From Euonymus europaeus (Eukaryota; Streptophyta; Magnoliopsida; Celastrales; Celastraceae), in NCBI GenBank assembly GCA_963580455.1, contig OY756965.1, positions 26,448,902 through 26,512,901 of the forward strand: DNA of 64,000 nt, given 5' to 3'. How positions within the stretch are numbered: the first letter of the stretch is position 1; every line of letters starts with the position of its first letter. Position numbers and translations under genes: made by a program. Shown here piece by piece: positions 11,661 through 25,000 of this stretch. Below the pieces are notes generated by a model that saw nothing but the letters and a program-made list of their open reading frames with translations, was not told the origin of the DNA and searched no databases.

Positions 11661-13096
11661 TTTCTTGGAAATGTTCAGACATAACTCTCTACACTATTTT
11701 ATATCATGTCAAACATACTCTCAATCAACCACACCTTAAATATGTTGAAATATACGAATTTTTTTAAATGGATTTGGGTTAAAACACAAAGATTAGGTGT
11801 TTATGTTAAAATCCTACAGTTCCTCATAAATCTACATGATTAATAGATCGAGCATGTGTTTTTTTGGATAAGCAAATAGATCATGTTATCCTCCTCTCTT
11901 TTAGAGTTTGTTCCGAACAGACTATTACGTAGTAGTAAAGTTTTGTCATTTTCATGCGATGTCACCAGTGACGTTACCAAATCAGACAATTCCATATAGT
12001 CATATTCGAAGAAAAATTATTTGTTTGTGCATGCGGAGGCTAAGTATACTTTATGTCCAGATCCACAAATAGACTTGTCAAAACTATCCTCGCGAATATT
12101 CCCACTACGAATAATTGAACCATTTTTTATTTCATTCTATAGTTAGTTTTTGTACGTATTATATATTTTCTTCAAATGCTGACACAGAGATTAAAATGTG
12201 ATGAAATTATGATAATCAGCTTTTATCTATATATTCTCCTGTACTTGGACCACATTTTTTTTAAGAGTATTTTTTAACTTATAAATGATGGAGTAGTGAA
12301 TTTTATGTCGTGGGATCACAATAATTACTCATAAGATATAGTGTTAGGAATCTTACATCAAAAATATGTGAAATTCAATCTATTTTATAAAGAAAAATGC
12401 TCACCCTCCCACATAACAAAATATTTTGTTAATATAATGAGCTGTTCTTTGACTCGTAATAAGCTGGGCTTCTTGAGTTAATTGGATTAAGGAGAAAAAT
12501 ATCTAAAGCTCTGGCATGCAATAGTTCGATCCGATATAGTATTCATTAGGGCTGTAAAAAAATCGATAAAATTGGAATCGAATCAATTGGTGGTTTTTTT
12601 CTTTGAAAAAATAATTGTACATTTTTCATTAAAATTGGCCGAAAATCCAAAAATCAATGGATAATCGACGAAATAGTCTTCAAACAAATATATTAAAAAA
12701 TGGACCAATTGAAACCACACTCTTAATATTCACGAAATCAGACAACCGGGTGAGAATCCAATAGATAACATTTTCTTTAAAAACTAGTATTTTGCAGAAG
12801 AAAAACTTTCATGATTGGAAAGAAAGGAAAAAAAAACTGACTTCCATTTTATGGTACCAAATCAATGCATCTCCAGCAGACAGCCGCAATTCTGCAGTTG
12901 AAACTTGATAACTTGACACGTACGTATATGAAATCGGATGGGACCCAATCATTAAATGATTCAACTTTCAACGGACATAAATTATTCAAATCACGTGTGT
13001 GGAGCCGTGGACTCAAAATCAAATCTGTGGAAAGTCGCTCTCAAACTCGACCCAAATCTAAAAGCACGGGACTCTTGGAAATTTCTACTGATCTAG
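11661..13096. other. Intergenic, no gene recognised
   Basis: AT-rich spacer between the MITE-like element and the next short repeat. A short open frame at 12865-13113 has no recognisable domain and no coding character. I see no RNA gene here. Confidence 0.5.
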
Positions 13097-13203
13097 GGGT
13101 CTGTTTGGATTAGAGTATGTTGATAGAGTATGAGTTCTCGTAAAACATAAAAGCTGAAAGTGTATGAGAGTACGTAGCTTATACTCTGAAACAAACGGAA
13201 GCC
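13097..13203. mobile_element. Tiny MITE-like repeat (107 bp)
   Basis: The ends GGTCTGTTTGGATTAGAGTA and (reverse complement) GGCTTCCGTTTGTTTCAGAGT form an imperfect terminal inverted repeat. A TAG trinucleotide borders both sides. The ends resemble those of the 11274-11660 element, suggesting related families. Confidence 0.4.
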
Positions 13204-13697
13204 TAGATTCTAGAAGATGCCACTAAACAAAAACACAGAATAGACCAGCCGCAACTCCAGCCAACCACAATCCATCTGCTGACACACACCCCGGCGCCTT
13301 TCTAGTTTCTATGTCCATCAAGAAGGGACTATTTGTATGTGGTGTCTGGGGAAGAGGAAAGGCCAGTGCACTGTAATATTTATGAGGATTTATAAAGTGT
13401 GTTTAATAGTATATATCTTAATCAGTGAAAAAATGCACTGACTCTCGCCTAAACTAATGGTGACTGATGGTGAGTAGAATTTCCCACGTATCTTCTGCGG
13501 AAAAAATGTGTTAGTAATGACCAAGTAATGACGAAGCTATATATAATAAGTGTTTTGGTGCAAGAATCTCATTGCAGCTGTTGTGGACACCATTTTTCTT
13601 TCTTTTTCTCTGAATACGAATCTATAGAGATTTAACGGGAAGGAAGCTACTCTGTGACAGAACTGTGAATTTGTCATCGATCTGTCCTCTGCTCGAG

Positions 13698-14017
13698 GTA
13701 AGTCGTGGCATTGTCAAGTTTCTTGCCTTTTCTGTTTTTCGCTAAAAGTTGACGGAATTTTTTCTGGTGTTGAATGACGATGTCCGCGATTCAATGGTGA
13801 TGACTGGCATGCAAGCATTACTTACCAGCCATCATTACTGAATATCACGTGGGAATAAAATATGCCTGTATCTACCTGTTCTCGATTCCTGCCACTGCAA
13901 AGACCTTGCTCAGCCGAGTTGTTTTCCTTTTCTTTTTTTTTGCCTATGACTAATTTGACGAGCTAGAATTTTCATAAACAGTTTACTAATTCAATTCAAT
14001 ATTGTAAAACAATTCAG
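13698..14017 (+). other. Probable 5'-UTR intron of the ABCC gene
   Basis: GCTCGAG/gtaagtcg at 13691-13705 and aattcag/GGAGCAG at 14011-14024 are good donor and acceptor sites. They lie between a pyrimidine-rich leader and the ATG at 14106. A G-box-type CACGTG lies inside the intron near 13847. Confidence 0.55.
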
Positions 14018-14105
14018 GGAGCAGAGGAACAAGGTTGACCAGAAATCAAGCATATGAGAGTGAAAAATACAGCTGACTTGCACCTAAATTTGAGTTCCAA
14101 ACATC

Positions 14106-17100
14106 ATGTTTTCTGATTCTTGGGTCACATCACTCTCATGTTCAAGCTCAGTGATCCAATCCTCTGGAGACACATCTGTTCCATTACAACAATGGCTCAG
14201 ATTCATTTTCCTCTCTCCATGCCCTCAAAGGGTTCTGTTTACTGTTCTAGATCTCCTGTTCTTGGTCACTGTCCTTGTATTTGCAGTTAAAAAGCTTTAT
14301 TCTAGATTCAACTCTCATGGTGACTCTGGCTCTGAAGTCAACAAGCCCCTCATTAGCAATGGCAGAGGAGCTATAGTCAGAACAACCATTCCTTTCAAGC
14401 TCTCATTGCTGGTGACAGTTGTGTTGAGTCTCGGTTACCTCGTGGTGTGCATTCTAAGCTTCATTAGAAGCTCCAAATTTCGATTTTTGGCACTGTTTTG
14501 GCTAGTACAAGCCATTACTAATGCTGTCATTGCAATCTTGATTGTTTATGAGAAGAGATTTCAAGCAGCTATGCACCCGATTCCTCTGCGAATATACTGG
14601 GCTGTGAACTTCATTGTGACTTCTTTGTTCATGGCTTCTGGGGTTATTCGTCTTGTGTCTGTTGGAGCTGCACTGGATTCTAATTTGGTATACGATGATG
14701 TTGTTTCTGCAGTTTCTTTTGTATTGTCAATTGTGCTGCTTTTTGTTGCGATTAGAGGATCAACTGGGATTATAGTTTCTATAGAATCTGATGAATTAGT
14801 TCTGGATGGAGAACCAATTATGGTCAAGTCCAATGTCACTGCGTTTGCTTCTGCTTCTATATTATCAAAAACCTTTTGGCTTTGGATGAATCCATTGCTA
14901 AGTAAAGGTCACAAATCTCCTCTAAAGAGTACTGATGTCCCGTATCTCTCACTGGAACATAGAGCAGAAGAGCTGTCAAAGAAGTTTGCATCGAACTGGC
15001 CTAAACCCCATGAAAAACCAAACCACCCAGTTCTAACAACATTATTCCTGTGTTTTTGGAAGGAAATTGCCTTAACTGCATTTCTAGCTATTGTCAGGCT
15101 CAGTGTCATGTATGTTGGGCCTGTTCTCATCCAAAGTTTCGTGGATTTTACTGCCGGGAAAGGAAGCTCTCCTTATGAAGGATATTACCTTGTATTGACT
15201 CTCTTAGTTGCAAAATTCGTGGAAGTTCTAAGCACCCATCAATTCAATTTCAATTCTCAGAAGCTTGGAATGCTCATTAGGGGTACTCTTATAACCTCTT
15301 TATATAAGAAGGGTCTGAGGTTGTCGTGCTCAGCTCGTCAAACTCATGGTGTAGGACAGATTGTGAATTACATGGCTGTTGATGCTCAACAGCTTGGTGA
15401 TATGATGTTGCAGCTTCATGCTCTATGGTTAATGCCATTGCAAGTCACCGTCGCATTGGTGCTTCTGTATAACTGTATCGGCATCTCATCAGTCACGGCG
15501 GTACTTGGGATCGCTGTTGTTCTTGTTTTTGTTATATTTGGCACCAGAAGGAACAACAGGTTCCAGCGGAGTTTGATGAGTAATCGTGATTCAAGAATGA
15601 AGGCGATGAACGAGATGCTTAATTACATGAGAGTGATTAAGTTCCAGGCATGGGAAGAACACTTCAATATGAGACTTCAGAATTTTCGTAAAGCAGAATT
15701 CAGTTGGCTCACCAAGTTTATGTACTCAATATCTGGAAATATCATTGTGATGTGGTGTATGCCGCTTCTAATATCAACTTTCACATTCGGTACTGCCATC
15801 TTGTTAGGGGTTCCACTTGATGCAGGGACGGTGTTCACTACCACGACTGTCTTTAAAATCCTGCAAGAACCTGTCAGGACCTTCCCGCAGTCGATGATCT
15901 CAGTGTCACAAGCAATGATATCACTTGCAAGATTGGATCGTTACATGATGAGTAAGGAACTGGTGGAGCAATCAGTGGACAGAGAGGAAGGTTGCGATGA
16001 AAGTATTGCGGTGGAGGTCAGAGATGGAGTGTTTAGCTGGGATGATGAAGATGGAGAGGAGGTATTGAAAAACATAAGTTTGGTAGTAAAGAGAGGTGAG
16101 CTTACTGCCATTGTTGGTACAGTTGGATCAGGGAAATCTTCCCTCCTGGCCTCAATTCTAGGTGAAATGCACAAAGTATCCGGAAAGGTATATATTCTGA
16201 TTCATTTTCAAATTGTGTTCGCTAATCATGAGAATTTTGTAAAACAAATGTGCTCATTAATAGGTCAGAGTTTGTGGGACGACAGCATATGTATCCCAAA
16301 CATCATGGATTCAAAATGGAACCATTCAAGAGAATATCATATTTGGTATGCCAATGGACAGAGAGAAATACCAGGACATTGTCAGGATCTGTTGCTTGGA
16401 GAAAGACTTGGAAATGATGGAGTATGGAGACCAAACTGAGATTGGAGAGCGGGGGATCAACCTCAGCGGCGGCCAGAAGCAGCGGATACAGCTTGCCAGA
16501 GCTGTCTATCAGGATTGTGACATATACCTTCTTGATGATGTCTTCAGTGCTGTCGATGCACATACCGGATCAGATATATTTAAGGTAGAGTTTTTTCATC
16601 TTGCTTTCAGATATCAAAACGATTTGTTATTTATCTGATGTACTTACAGTACGGATCTAATGCCTTTTTTCAGGAATGTGTAAGAGGAGCTCTCAGAAAC
16701 AAGACTGTTATTCTTGTTACTCACCAAGTTGACTTCTTGCACAATGTTGACCTTATAATGGTAGGTGACATTTTTCTTCTTCTTATGGAAACATAGACAT
16801 TACTGAACTTGTTGATTCAAGTATTTATATATGCTCTGATACAGGTCATGCGAGATGGGAAGATAGTACAATCAGGAAAATACAATGATCTAGTCCAGTC
16901 TGGTTTAGAATTTGGAGCTCTAGTGGCTGCCCACGAAACCTCGATGGAACTTGTGGAAATGGGCAAGACCATATCCCTTGAACCTTCTTCAAAACCGGAC
17001 AAGTCACGACAAGCGCGCTCCCATCTTTCTGAAGCAAATGGCGAAAACAAACCTGAAGACCAAGCCAAGTCAGAGAAGTCAAGTTCAAAGCTCATTAAAG

Positions 17101-19624
17101 AAGAACAAAGAGAAACTGGCAGAGTGAGCCTGCAAGTATACAAAGTATACTGCACTGAGGCTTTTGGGTGGTGGGGAATAACATTAGTGTTGTTTTTGTC
17201 CATTGTTTGGCAATCATCTTTGATGGCTGGTGATTACTGGCTGGCATATGAAACTGCAGAAGAGCAAGCTATGTCGTTCAATGCTTCATTGTTTATCCGT
17301 GTCTACGCAATCATCGCGGCTGCATCATTTGTGTTGTTAGCAATTAGAGCCCTTTTCGTAACGATGTTCGGGCTTAAAACGGCGCAAATGTTCTTCAAGC
17401 AGATCCTTCATAGTATTATGCATGCCCCCATGTCATTCTTTGACACAACACCTTCAGGAAGAATACTAACAAGGGTAAGAATCGGATCACTAAACAAGAT
17501 ATACTTATTTTGTTTATTTCTTTTTATATATACAAGAATTGGAAGTATTGATGTCCGTCCACATTTTTCATTTCAGGCATCAACTGATCAGACCAACATT
17601 GATATCATGGTTCCCTTTCTCATCGGCCTTAGTATTTCGACCTACATCAACCTGTTCAGCATCGTCATTGTCACTTGTCAGTATGCTTGGCCGACGGTAT
17701 TCTTATTGATTCCACTTGGTTGGCTGAATATATGGTATCGGGTGAGGGACCTTCAATGCGGTTCGGTTCGGTTATATCTTGTTATGAATGCCATTTATCA
17801 TACAGAATATTGATACTGATGATTCCTTCTCTTTTGGGCTTCAGAATTACTACATTGCTTCATCTCGTGAATTAACGAGGCTTGATTCAATCACAAAAGC
17901 ACCCATAATCCATCACTTCTCTGAAAGCATCTCTGGGATTATGACAATTCGCTCTTTCAGAAGGCAAGCTCGTTTTTGCGAGGAAAATGTTGACCGTGTC
18001 GATTCGAATGTGCGTATGGATTTCCACAACTATGGAGCAAATGAATGGCTGGGTTTCCGGTTAGAACTGCTTGGAAGCTTCATCCTCTGTATTTCTACTT
18101 TATTCTTGATCATGTTGCCCAGCAGTATTGTCAACCCAGGTAATCACATAAAATATTTGATTCAGTAAGATATGCTTTTAAGGATTTTTCTTGTAAAACA
18201 CTTATCAAGTAGAAAACTGACTCAATTCTTTGCAATGCAGCAAATGTTGGTTTATCCCTCTCTTATGGGTTGTCTCTCAATGGGGTGCTGTTCTGGTCTA
18301 TTTACATAAGTTGCCTGGTTGAAAATAAAATGGTTTCTGTTGAGAGGGTAAAGCAGTTCACAAAAATCCCAGCAGAGGCAGAATGGGAGCTAAAGGAGCA
18401 GCTGCCTCCTCTAAGTTGGCCAGCCCATGGCAATGTGGAGCTTGAAGACTTGCAGGTAACTGACTTTAAGCTTAAAGTAGGTTTCCTTGTTGATTGATAT
18501 GTGTTAGGGCTAAACTACTCTACTCTAATGGTGATACATAAATTTTGCTAAACAGGTTAGATATCGTCCGAACACTCCTCTGGTTCTCAAAGGTATTACT
18601 CTCAGCATCCATGGAGGAGAGAAGATTGGCGTCGTTGGTCGTACGGGGAGTGGGAAGTCAACTTTGGTTCAAGTGTTCTTTAGGTTGGTAGAACCATCGG
18701 CGGGGAGGATAATTGTTGATGGGATTGACATTAGCACACTCGGGCTTCATGATCTTCGGTCTCACTTTGGGATTATTCCTCAAGAACCTGTCCTGTTTGA
18801 AGGAACTGTGAGAAGCAACGTTGATCCAATTGGACAGTACACCGATGAAGAGATTTGGAAGGTATTTGCACCACTTCTTTCTTATTTCACTCAACTCACT
18901 TTCTTTATCCGAGAACGACACCACAGAATGGGGATAGATCATACGCCTTTGGCCGAAATCATATCTAGCTGGGTTATCCCAGCTTGGTTTCCACTCAATA
19001 CTTGATATGAAAGCTTTCTTCTTGTTTAATTTATGTAGAGCCTTGAGAGATGCCAACTTAAGGATGTGGTTGCTGCAAAGCCAGAAAGACTTGATTCTCC
19101 AGGTATCTGTCTCTGAACTTTTCCGCAGTCCAAAGTCCCCAGTGTTCACAATCTTTCTCTAGCAGCGCTTACATTATCTTAACTTTATAGTGGTCGATAA
19201 TGGTGACAACTGGAGCGTTGGACAAAAGCAGCTTCTCTGCTTGGGAAGGGTTATGTTGAAGCGTAGCAGACTTTTGTTCATGGACGAAGCGACAGCTTCA
19301 GTCGATTCACAAACTGATGCCGTTATTCAGAAGATAATTCGGGAAGAATTCGCAGCCTGTACAATTATCAGCATAGCTCACAGAATACCAACAGTAATGG
19401 ACTGTGATAGAGTGTTAGTGATAGATGCAGGTGCACACTATTTCTATGGCCATCTCATCAACAGCTAATCATATGCTATGTAGTCCTTTCTAAGCTGATC
19501 TCTCTTCACTTTGTCTATGACAGGAAAGGCAAAAGAGTTTGACAAACCATCTCACTTGATCGAGAGGCCATCTCTTTTCGGAGCATTGGTCCAGGAGTAT
19601 GCCAATCGCTCAGCTGAACTGTAA
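14106..19624 (+). CDS. ABCC4/14: ABC transporter C family (MRP) protein, ABCC4/ABCC14 type
   Basis: A full-size ABCC exporter expected in the vacuolar or plasma membrane; the substrate cannot be read from sequence. Exons: 14106-16187, 16264-16584, 16674-16760, 16845-17474, 17577-17741, 17845-18139, 18241-18455, 18556-18861, 19039-19102, 19191-19430, 19524-19624. All introns are GT-AG and phases join, giving 1501 aa, the usual family length. An N-terminal TMD0 and TMD1 lead to NBD1 with Walker A GTVGSGKS (671-678), LSGGQ (761-765) and Walker B IYLLDD (781-786). TMD2 then leads to NBD2 with Walker A GRTGSGKS (1293-1300), WSVGQKQ (1396-1402) and LLFMDEA (D1420, E1421). All ATP-binding residues are intact. 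A 5'-UTR intron appears to run 13698-14017. The N-terminus (QWLRF...SPCPQR) matches the remembered ABCC4/14 clade. Confidence 0.95.
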
Positions 19625-22028
19625 ACATTAATTGTTGATATTTGTCCAACTTTCAGCTGACCTGGGCTTTTTCGAGCTTGGCTATGGCAAACTTGTACTC
19701 TTGCAGTTCTGCACTCATTCTACTAAACCAAGTATAATGTCGATTATTGAGGATAAAAGAATATGATGCAAAATTGTACCTTTGACATCGAAAATGGAAA
19801 AGACCATCCATATTATTGGTAGTTCTCAGTAAGTAATTTTAGCCTGATTCGTTGTTGAAGTTGGAGCAGTGCAGATAGTAGTGTTGGCAGCAACAAATGG
19901 ATTTCTTCATTCTTATCCAAGTATTAGATGGAAATTAGTGTTGGCAGCAACAATTTCCCAGCAAAAGATATATGGAATTATGGACACAACTTTCATAAAG
20001 AAAGGATTATTGTCAGATAACATCTTAAAAACAAAACAATTAGAATGAAATATCTTCCTTTGAAAAACATTGACTAACCCAGATAGGCAGAATTTTGCCG
20101 AACTATACACCCATGAATGCCGGGCACGGGGATTACCTACGCTTCTTTGCCTGCTCAATCCAACCCTCTAACCTTTCTGCCTCAAGCCTTTGCTACCAAT
20201 ATTCAGGAATGCATAATTTGCAATTTCAATTCACCATTTGGGCATAGGGGTCAAATCTGGACAATTGCCTCTTTATAATGTATCCGGATAAGACCATGTA
20301 ATAGGAGCACTGGGCATAACTCCTATTTTTATTTTCTTCGATTCCTCAAATGTTCCCAAAAAGAAACTTTTTACAAGATATCGAATTTCAATTAGTCAGA
20401 ATAAAAAAACGCGTGGCAAAGTAACAATAAGAAGTGTCCCTAATTTGTGTACATTTATGAGGCAGTTGGTGTGAAAATGGAGCACTTGAGAAGTTCAAAT
20501 TTATCCCAAATGAATGGGGCATGGGAAGAGAATTTAGAGAACACTGACCCAATAATTCCGACATTGGCAACCCTTTTTCTCCAGCTAAAAGTTTCAGTCA
20601 AGTAAATTTGCATGGAACTGATCACTTTCTTGTTGTTAATAGAATGTTTCAACATCTTAACAAATGCTTAGCCAAGCATTTGTTATATTTCAACAAGTCA
20701 TTCATAGAGCACGCACAATTGCTTAGCGGTATGCAAGAGTTTCATATACCCGAACAGAGCATAATCAACGCCTTAAAAATCTTCCAAAAAACGTGCGCAA
20801 ATTATAGATTTTGAACTCACCTATTTGCTTCGTAATTCATACGCCTACCGAACTCTCTGTTAGAAAATCCAGCTTCGAACACGCCATGATCTGCACAAGG
20901 AAAACCCTTGTTAGACTGCTCTGGCTTGGTACTGTGTCGATTGGGTCAGAGGGTTGTTCCATTATATTGATAGTTGTGAGTCTTGTGGTCTTTTTGCATT
21001 TCCGTCCACGCACAACATAAGTGTCAGAAATCTCTGAAATATCCATGAGAGATGAGACCATGACGCTCAATTTATGAGCAAGCAGACCATTCGAATTGGA
21101 CCGTCCACATAGAGTGGCAATAAATCTAACAGGCCCTCGCACAAAAACATAAATCTGTTCTTGAGCCCAAGATATACTACGACTGCCCAGGCTACCCTTG
21201 AGCTTTATTAGTAGTTAGTAGTTACACTAGTGCTCAGATCAATACCGAAACACATATGGAGTGCCTGGCCCGGATAACAAGACAGCACAAGCAGGACTCC
21301 CATGAGGGATGACTTTCGCTTTTCTCAGGAGAGGCGTCCCTAACGACCATTGAAGACATACACTAGCTCGTTATCCAATACTCCAGTTGAGTACAAGTTC
21401 TACAGAGGAACGGAGATCATTGAAATGGCGAGCATGACAAAGATTAGCTAGTAACTAGCCACCATCAATTGCACAAAATTGAACATTCACCGATCCCAGA
21501 TCTCGAAATAGCACATGGCACCGACCCAAGGTTCCTTCAATTAGGGCTGGGCTACTATGGTTCAGTCGACTTCAAAACGAGCAGAACTATAAGCAAGTGA
21601 AATTCCGTTAAACATTATCTCGAGTACAGGTACAGAAGAAAACCACTGGCCAAGAAAACTCATCGCACCGACCTCCCCATCGAAATCAATAAATTAACGA
21701 AGTGCCACCATAAAAGCCCTGAGCCCTGATAGGGCAAACAAATCTAGAAAGAAATTAAGCAGAGATGATAAAATCACCACACAATAGTCAACGTGATGCT
21801 AACCTCAGTTAAGCTATGAATCCAAATTAGGCATAACATCTGTTAGCACAACAACCAGAACAAAGTCTTCAAGACATAATTACTGTGCCAAACCCATCCA
21901 TAAACGCAATGGTCCACTAATAAGAAGTGTTCTACAGACACTGCTCGATAATAATTTATTCGAATAACAAAATATTACAATTCTCGTCCAGTTTCCATTT
22001 CCTGAGGCAAAGAAGCCACAATCAAATC
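19625..22028. other. Intergenic between convergent ABCC and SR34 genes
   Basis: The first few hundred bases are probably ABCC 3' UTR. The remainder shows no coding exons, RNA genes or recognisable repeats. Several short open frames here (20608-20814, 20811-21020, 20837-21142) lack domains and splice context. Confidence 0.5.
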
Positions 22029-25000
22029 TCACCTGTAAAACAAATTTTCAGTCAAGAAAAAAGTCAGAAATTATTCAGATGGTTTAACATAAATATCATA
22101 AAGAGGATTATCAAAGAGAAACAATAATATGCATGTGAGAGAGTGCACATATAAAAATAAAATGTGCAGAATGCAACCTAGATAAACTCCTGCTCCTGCT
22201 CCTGCTTCCACTTGGGCTCTTGCTTAGACTGCGTCTCTTGGGACTTTTACTTGCGCGTTTCTGGGATTACAATAGTCCATATCAACATCAATACAAAATG
22301 AAATGGCAGCCTGATTAATCCAATGATTCACGACTCAAAATGGTTATGATAATAGAGGTCACCAAAGTCTATCACGTCCCTACTTAAGTTGCCTGAATAC
22401 GATCAACCATTAATTAAGAACATGCAATGGAAATAGATTCAAATCAAATAACAGTTTACAGCTCCCCTTTTTTATTATATGAATTTATGGAAACAACCTC
22501 ATATGTAGGAGTAAAGACTGAGTACATCTTGCATGCCTCCGAAGTCCGACCCACACCCCACCCCGGTCGACTACAGGAGCCGTGCACGTGGGTTATGTTT
22601 ACCTTTTCTCCCCTTTCTTCTGGAGGATGATAGATTTGGAATCTTAGCCACTAGGCTAAAAAAGCCCAAAACCTAGCAGATAAATACTATGCTTGATTCT
22701 CATTTGCCCACCCCAGAAACCATAACCTAGCATGTTCAAGAGATGCACACTACACAACCACAAAAGCAACAGCCAGGGGAGTACACAAGGCAGAAACAGA
22801 TAACAAACATCATACAATCTGCCAAATACGTGTGAATAATGACTTACAGATGGCAGCGGAGATTTGGATCTTGATGGAGATCTGCAAAAGTTTCAGAAAC
22901 AACCCACATTTAAAATCCACATGTTCCTGTTAAACAACTTTCATCCAAGAGCCTTGATGCCTCTTCCAGGTCAGAAAAGCCATAAAGTATTTAGCAATTC
23001 AACGCAGAAAAAACCCCGCCAAATTTGTAGATTCTTGCATAAACAAACAATGGTAAATTCACACATAAATAAGCTAATTATGTTAATTAAGAAAAGGGTC
23101 AATAAGATGAACCGCATGATATTTTGAGACACAAACAAGACAGGAGCATGCTTCCCTAGCGTAGATCAAAATCCACAGGAAATCCAGATAGCATGTCCAA
23201 CTAGCTTCACAATTGTTGGGGCAGAAAATGGTAATGAAATAGTTCCTACTGCTCATTGCTGGTGACTCCCAGATCCAATGGCGATTAGTCAATTGTATGC
23301 CAGCTCTAAAATGCAATCCATATTCTCCTTGTTCCAACTTCCAATCTAGCACCCATGTTACAATGCTAAATGAATTAGAATAGAGACCACGAAGGTTTCC
23401 AGAGCTGCCCATCTGAATAACAGCATACCTCCACAACCAAAAAAAAGACGCACGCAACTGAACCATATTCCATTCCATCAAGAAACTATTATCCAATCCC
23501 CAGTTTGCTCCATACATCCATATCTATAACAAACAAAACAAGGCGATTTTCATTCCACATAAGAGAAAGAAAATGGATATAGAGTCTAGTCCAAAACTCG
23601 CAGTTCCCTAGCCACTGGATGAGAAAATCACAAGTCAAAAGACAACAAAATCCGCAGCTAACAATACAGCCATACTTGCAGACTCACATGGAGGCACAAG
23701 ATTCTATTTTTAGACAATGGGTGCTCTGACCAACATTAGGACAGTCCATTATTTTCTTCCAATTATACAATGGGCTTAAACTTACTGGCTAGAAAACCTT
23801 ATAATTCCATTGATTTCACCAATGGAAATACAAACAAGTTCATATGGAAAAGAATGAGCATGGCTGTCCGTAGCTACCAGCTGTATCTAAAGCATTAATT
23901 TGAAAGGAACAAACGAAGGATTACCAAGAGAATCAAAAACAAAAAAAGGCTCACAAATATCAATTCAAAACTGTTAGTAAGCCAGTGGAACGGGTTTCCC
24001 AAATTATTTACGCAATAATTCCAGTGTACATTACACCTACGCTGAAATCCATGAAAGTTCCATAACATGTGAAGGATCACTTATGTTGCTTAAATCTGAC
24101 ATTTGATTCTCATTTTCAGTGATGATTTCCATCTCCATCCCTTATTTCTAGAGAGAATAAAAAAACACTGGCACAAGCAAGCCATGACGAAGAAGCTTTG
24201 ATTCCCAGGGAATGCTTCCCCACAGCCAAACCAATGGATAATGCTAAAATAAGTCCATGAAATGTTACAGGGTAAATTGTGACATTAAGAAACACTGACT
24301 TTACATAATAGGCTAGGAGTAGAATACCTTGACAGAGAGCGAGGCCTTGACCCAGAGCGAGAGCGAGAAGAGGCAGACCTTGACCTAGACCTAGCAGGTG
24401 AGCGACGCTTAGATTTTGCTTTAGGAGACTTGCTGCATAAGCATAACCAGACTATGAAACTGCAAAATATCCATATATAACTGAACATTGTAAGAAAATA
24501 TATAAGTAAAACCTCAGGCTCCTGCTCCGACTATAACTTCGACCCCTGCTTCGACTGCGGCTACGGCTACGACTGTGGCTATCACTCCGACCTCTAGGAT
24601 GACCAGGACTACTTTTAGAATCGTATTCCTTCACCTGTAAGCAAATGAAAGAGTCAACAATGACTCCTGAATGAACAATGCATAGAAGAGATCAACAGAG
24701 AGAGATTAATGCAATTTCAAGAAGAGCTAGGGCTGAACCATACACGAACATATGCCCGAGAAAATGCATTTCGAAACTCAGAGTTGTTAAGTTTCTTGAG
24801 CTGTAGAATAAAACATTATGCTTCACAATTAAACATAGAATTCACACTAATAGAAATTGCAAGTACGAATCGAAGAAGCACCTGAGGATTAGCCAAAGAA
24901 GGGTAAATAGCAAAGAAAATAATGAAATAACTGACCGCATACTTCATGTCGTCATAGTTTGCATAGTCCACAACACCAGTTGTGCCTAAAAAACAGTCAT

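Noticed and set aside
12865..13113. 82-codon open frame upstream of the ABCC gene
   Set aside because: Low complexity, no homolog recalled, and next to MITE-like sequence.
22540..22680. tRNA/SINE-like segment: TAGCCTAGTGGCTAAG on the minus strand
   Set aside because: The A-box-like motif is present, but no B-box or flanking duplication could be found.
23083..23517. Open frame of 144 codons on the minus strand in the long SR34 intron
   Set aside because: Trp-rich composition, no recognisable domain, no splice links to neighbouring SR34 exons, and it sits in an intron. A chance frame is likelier.
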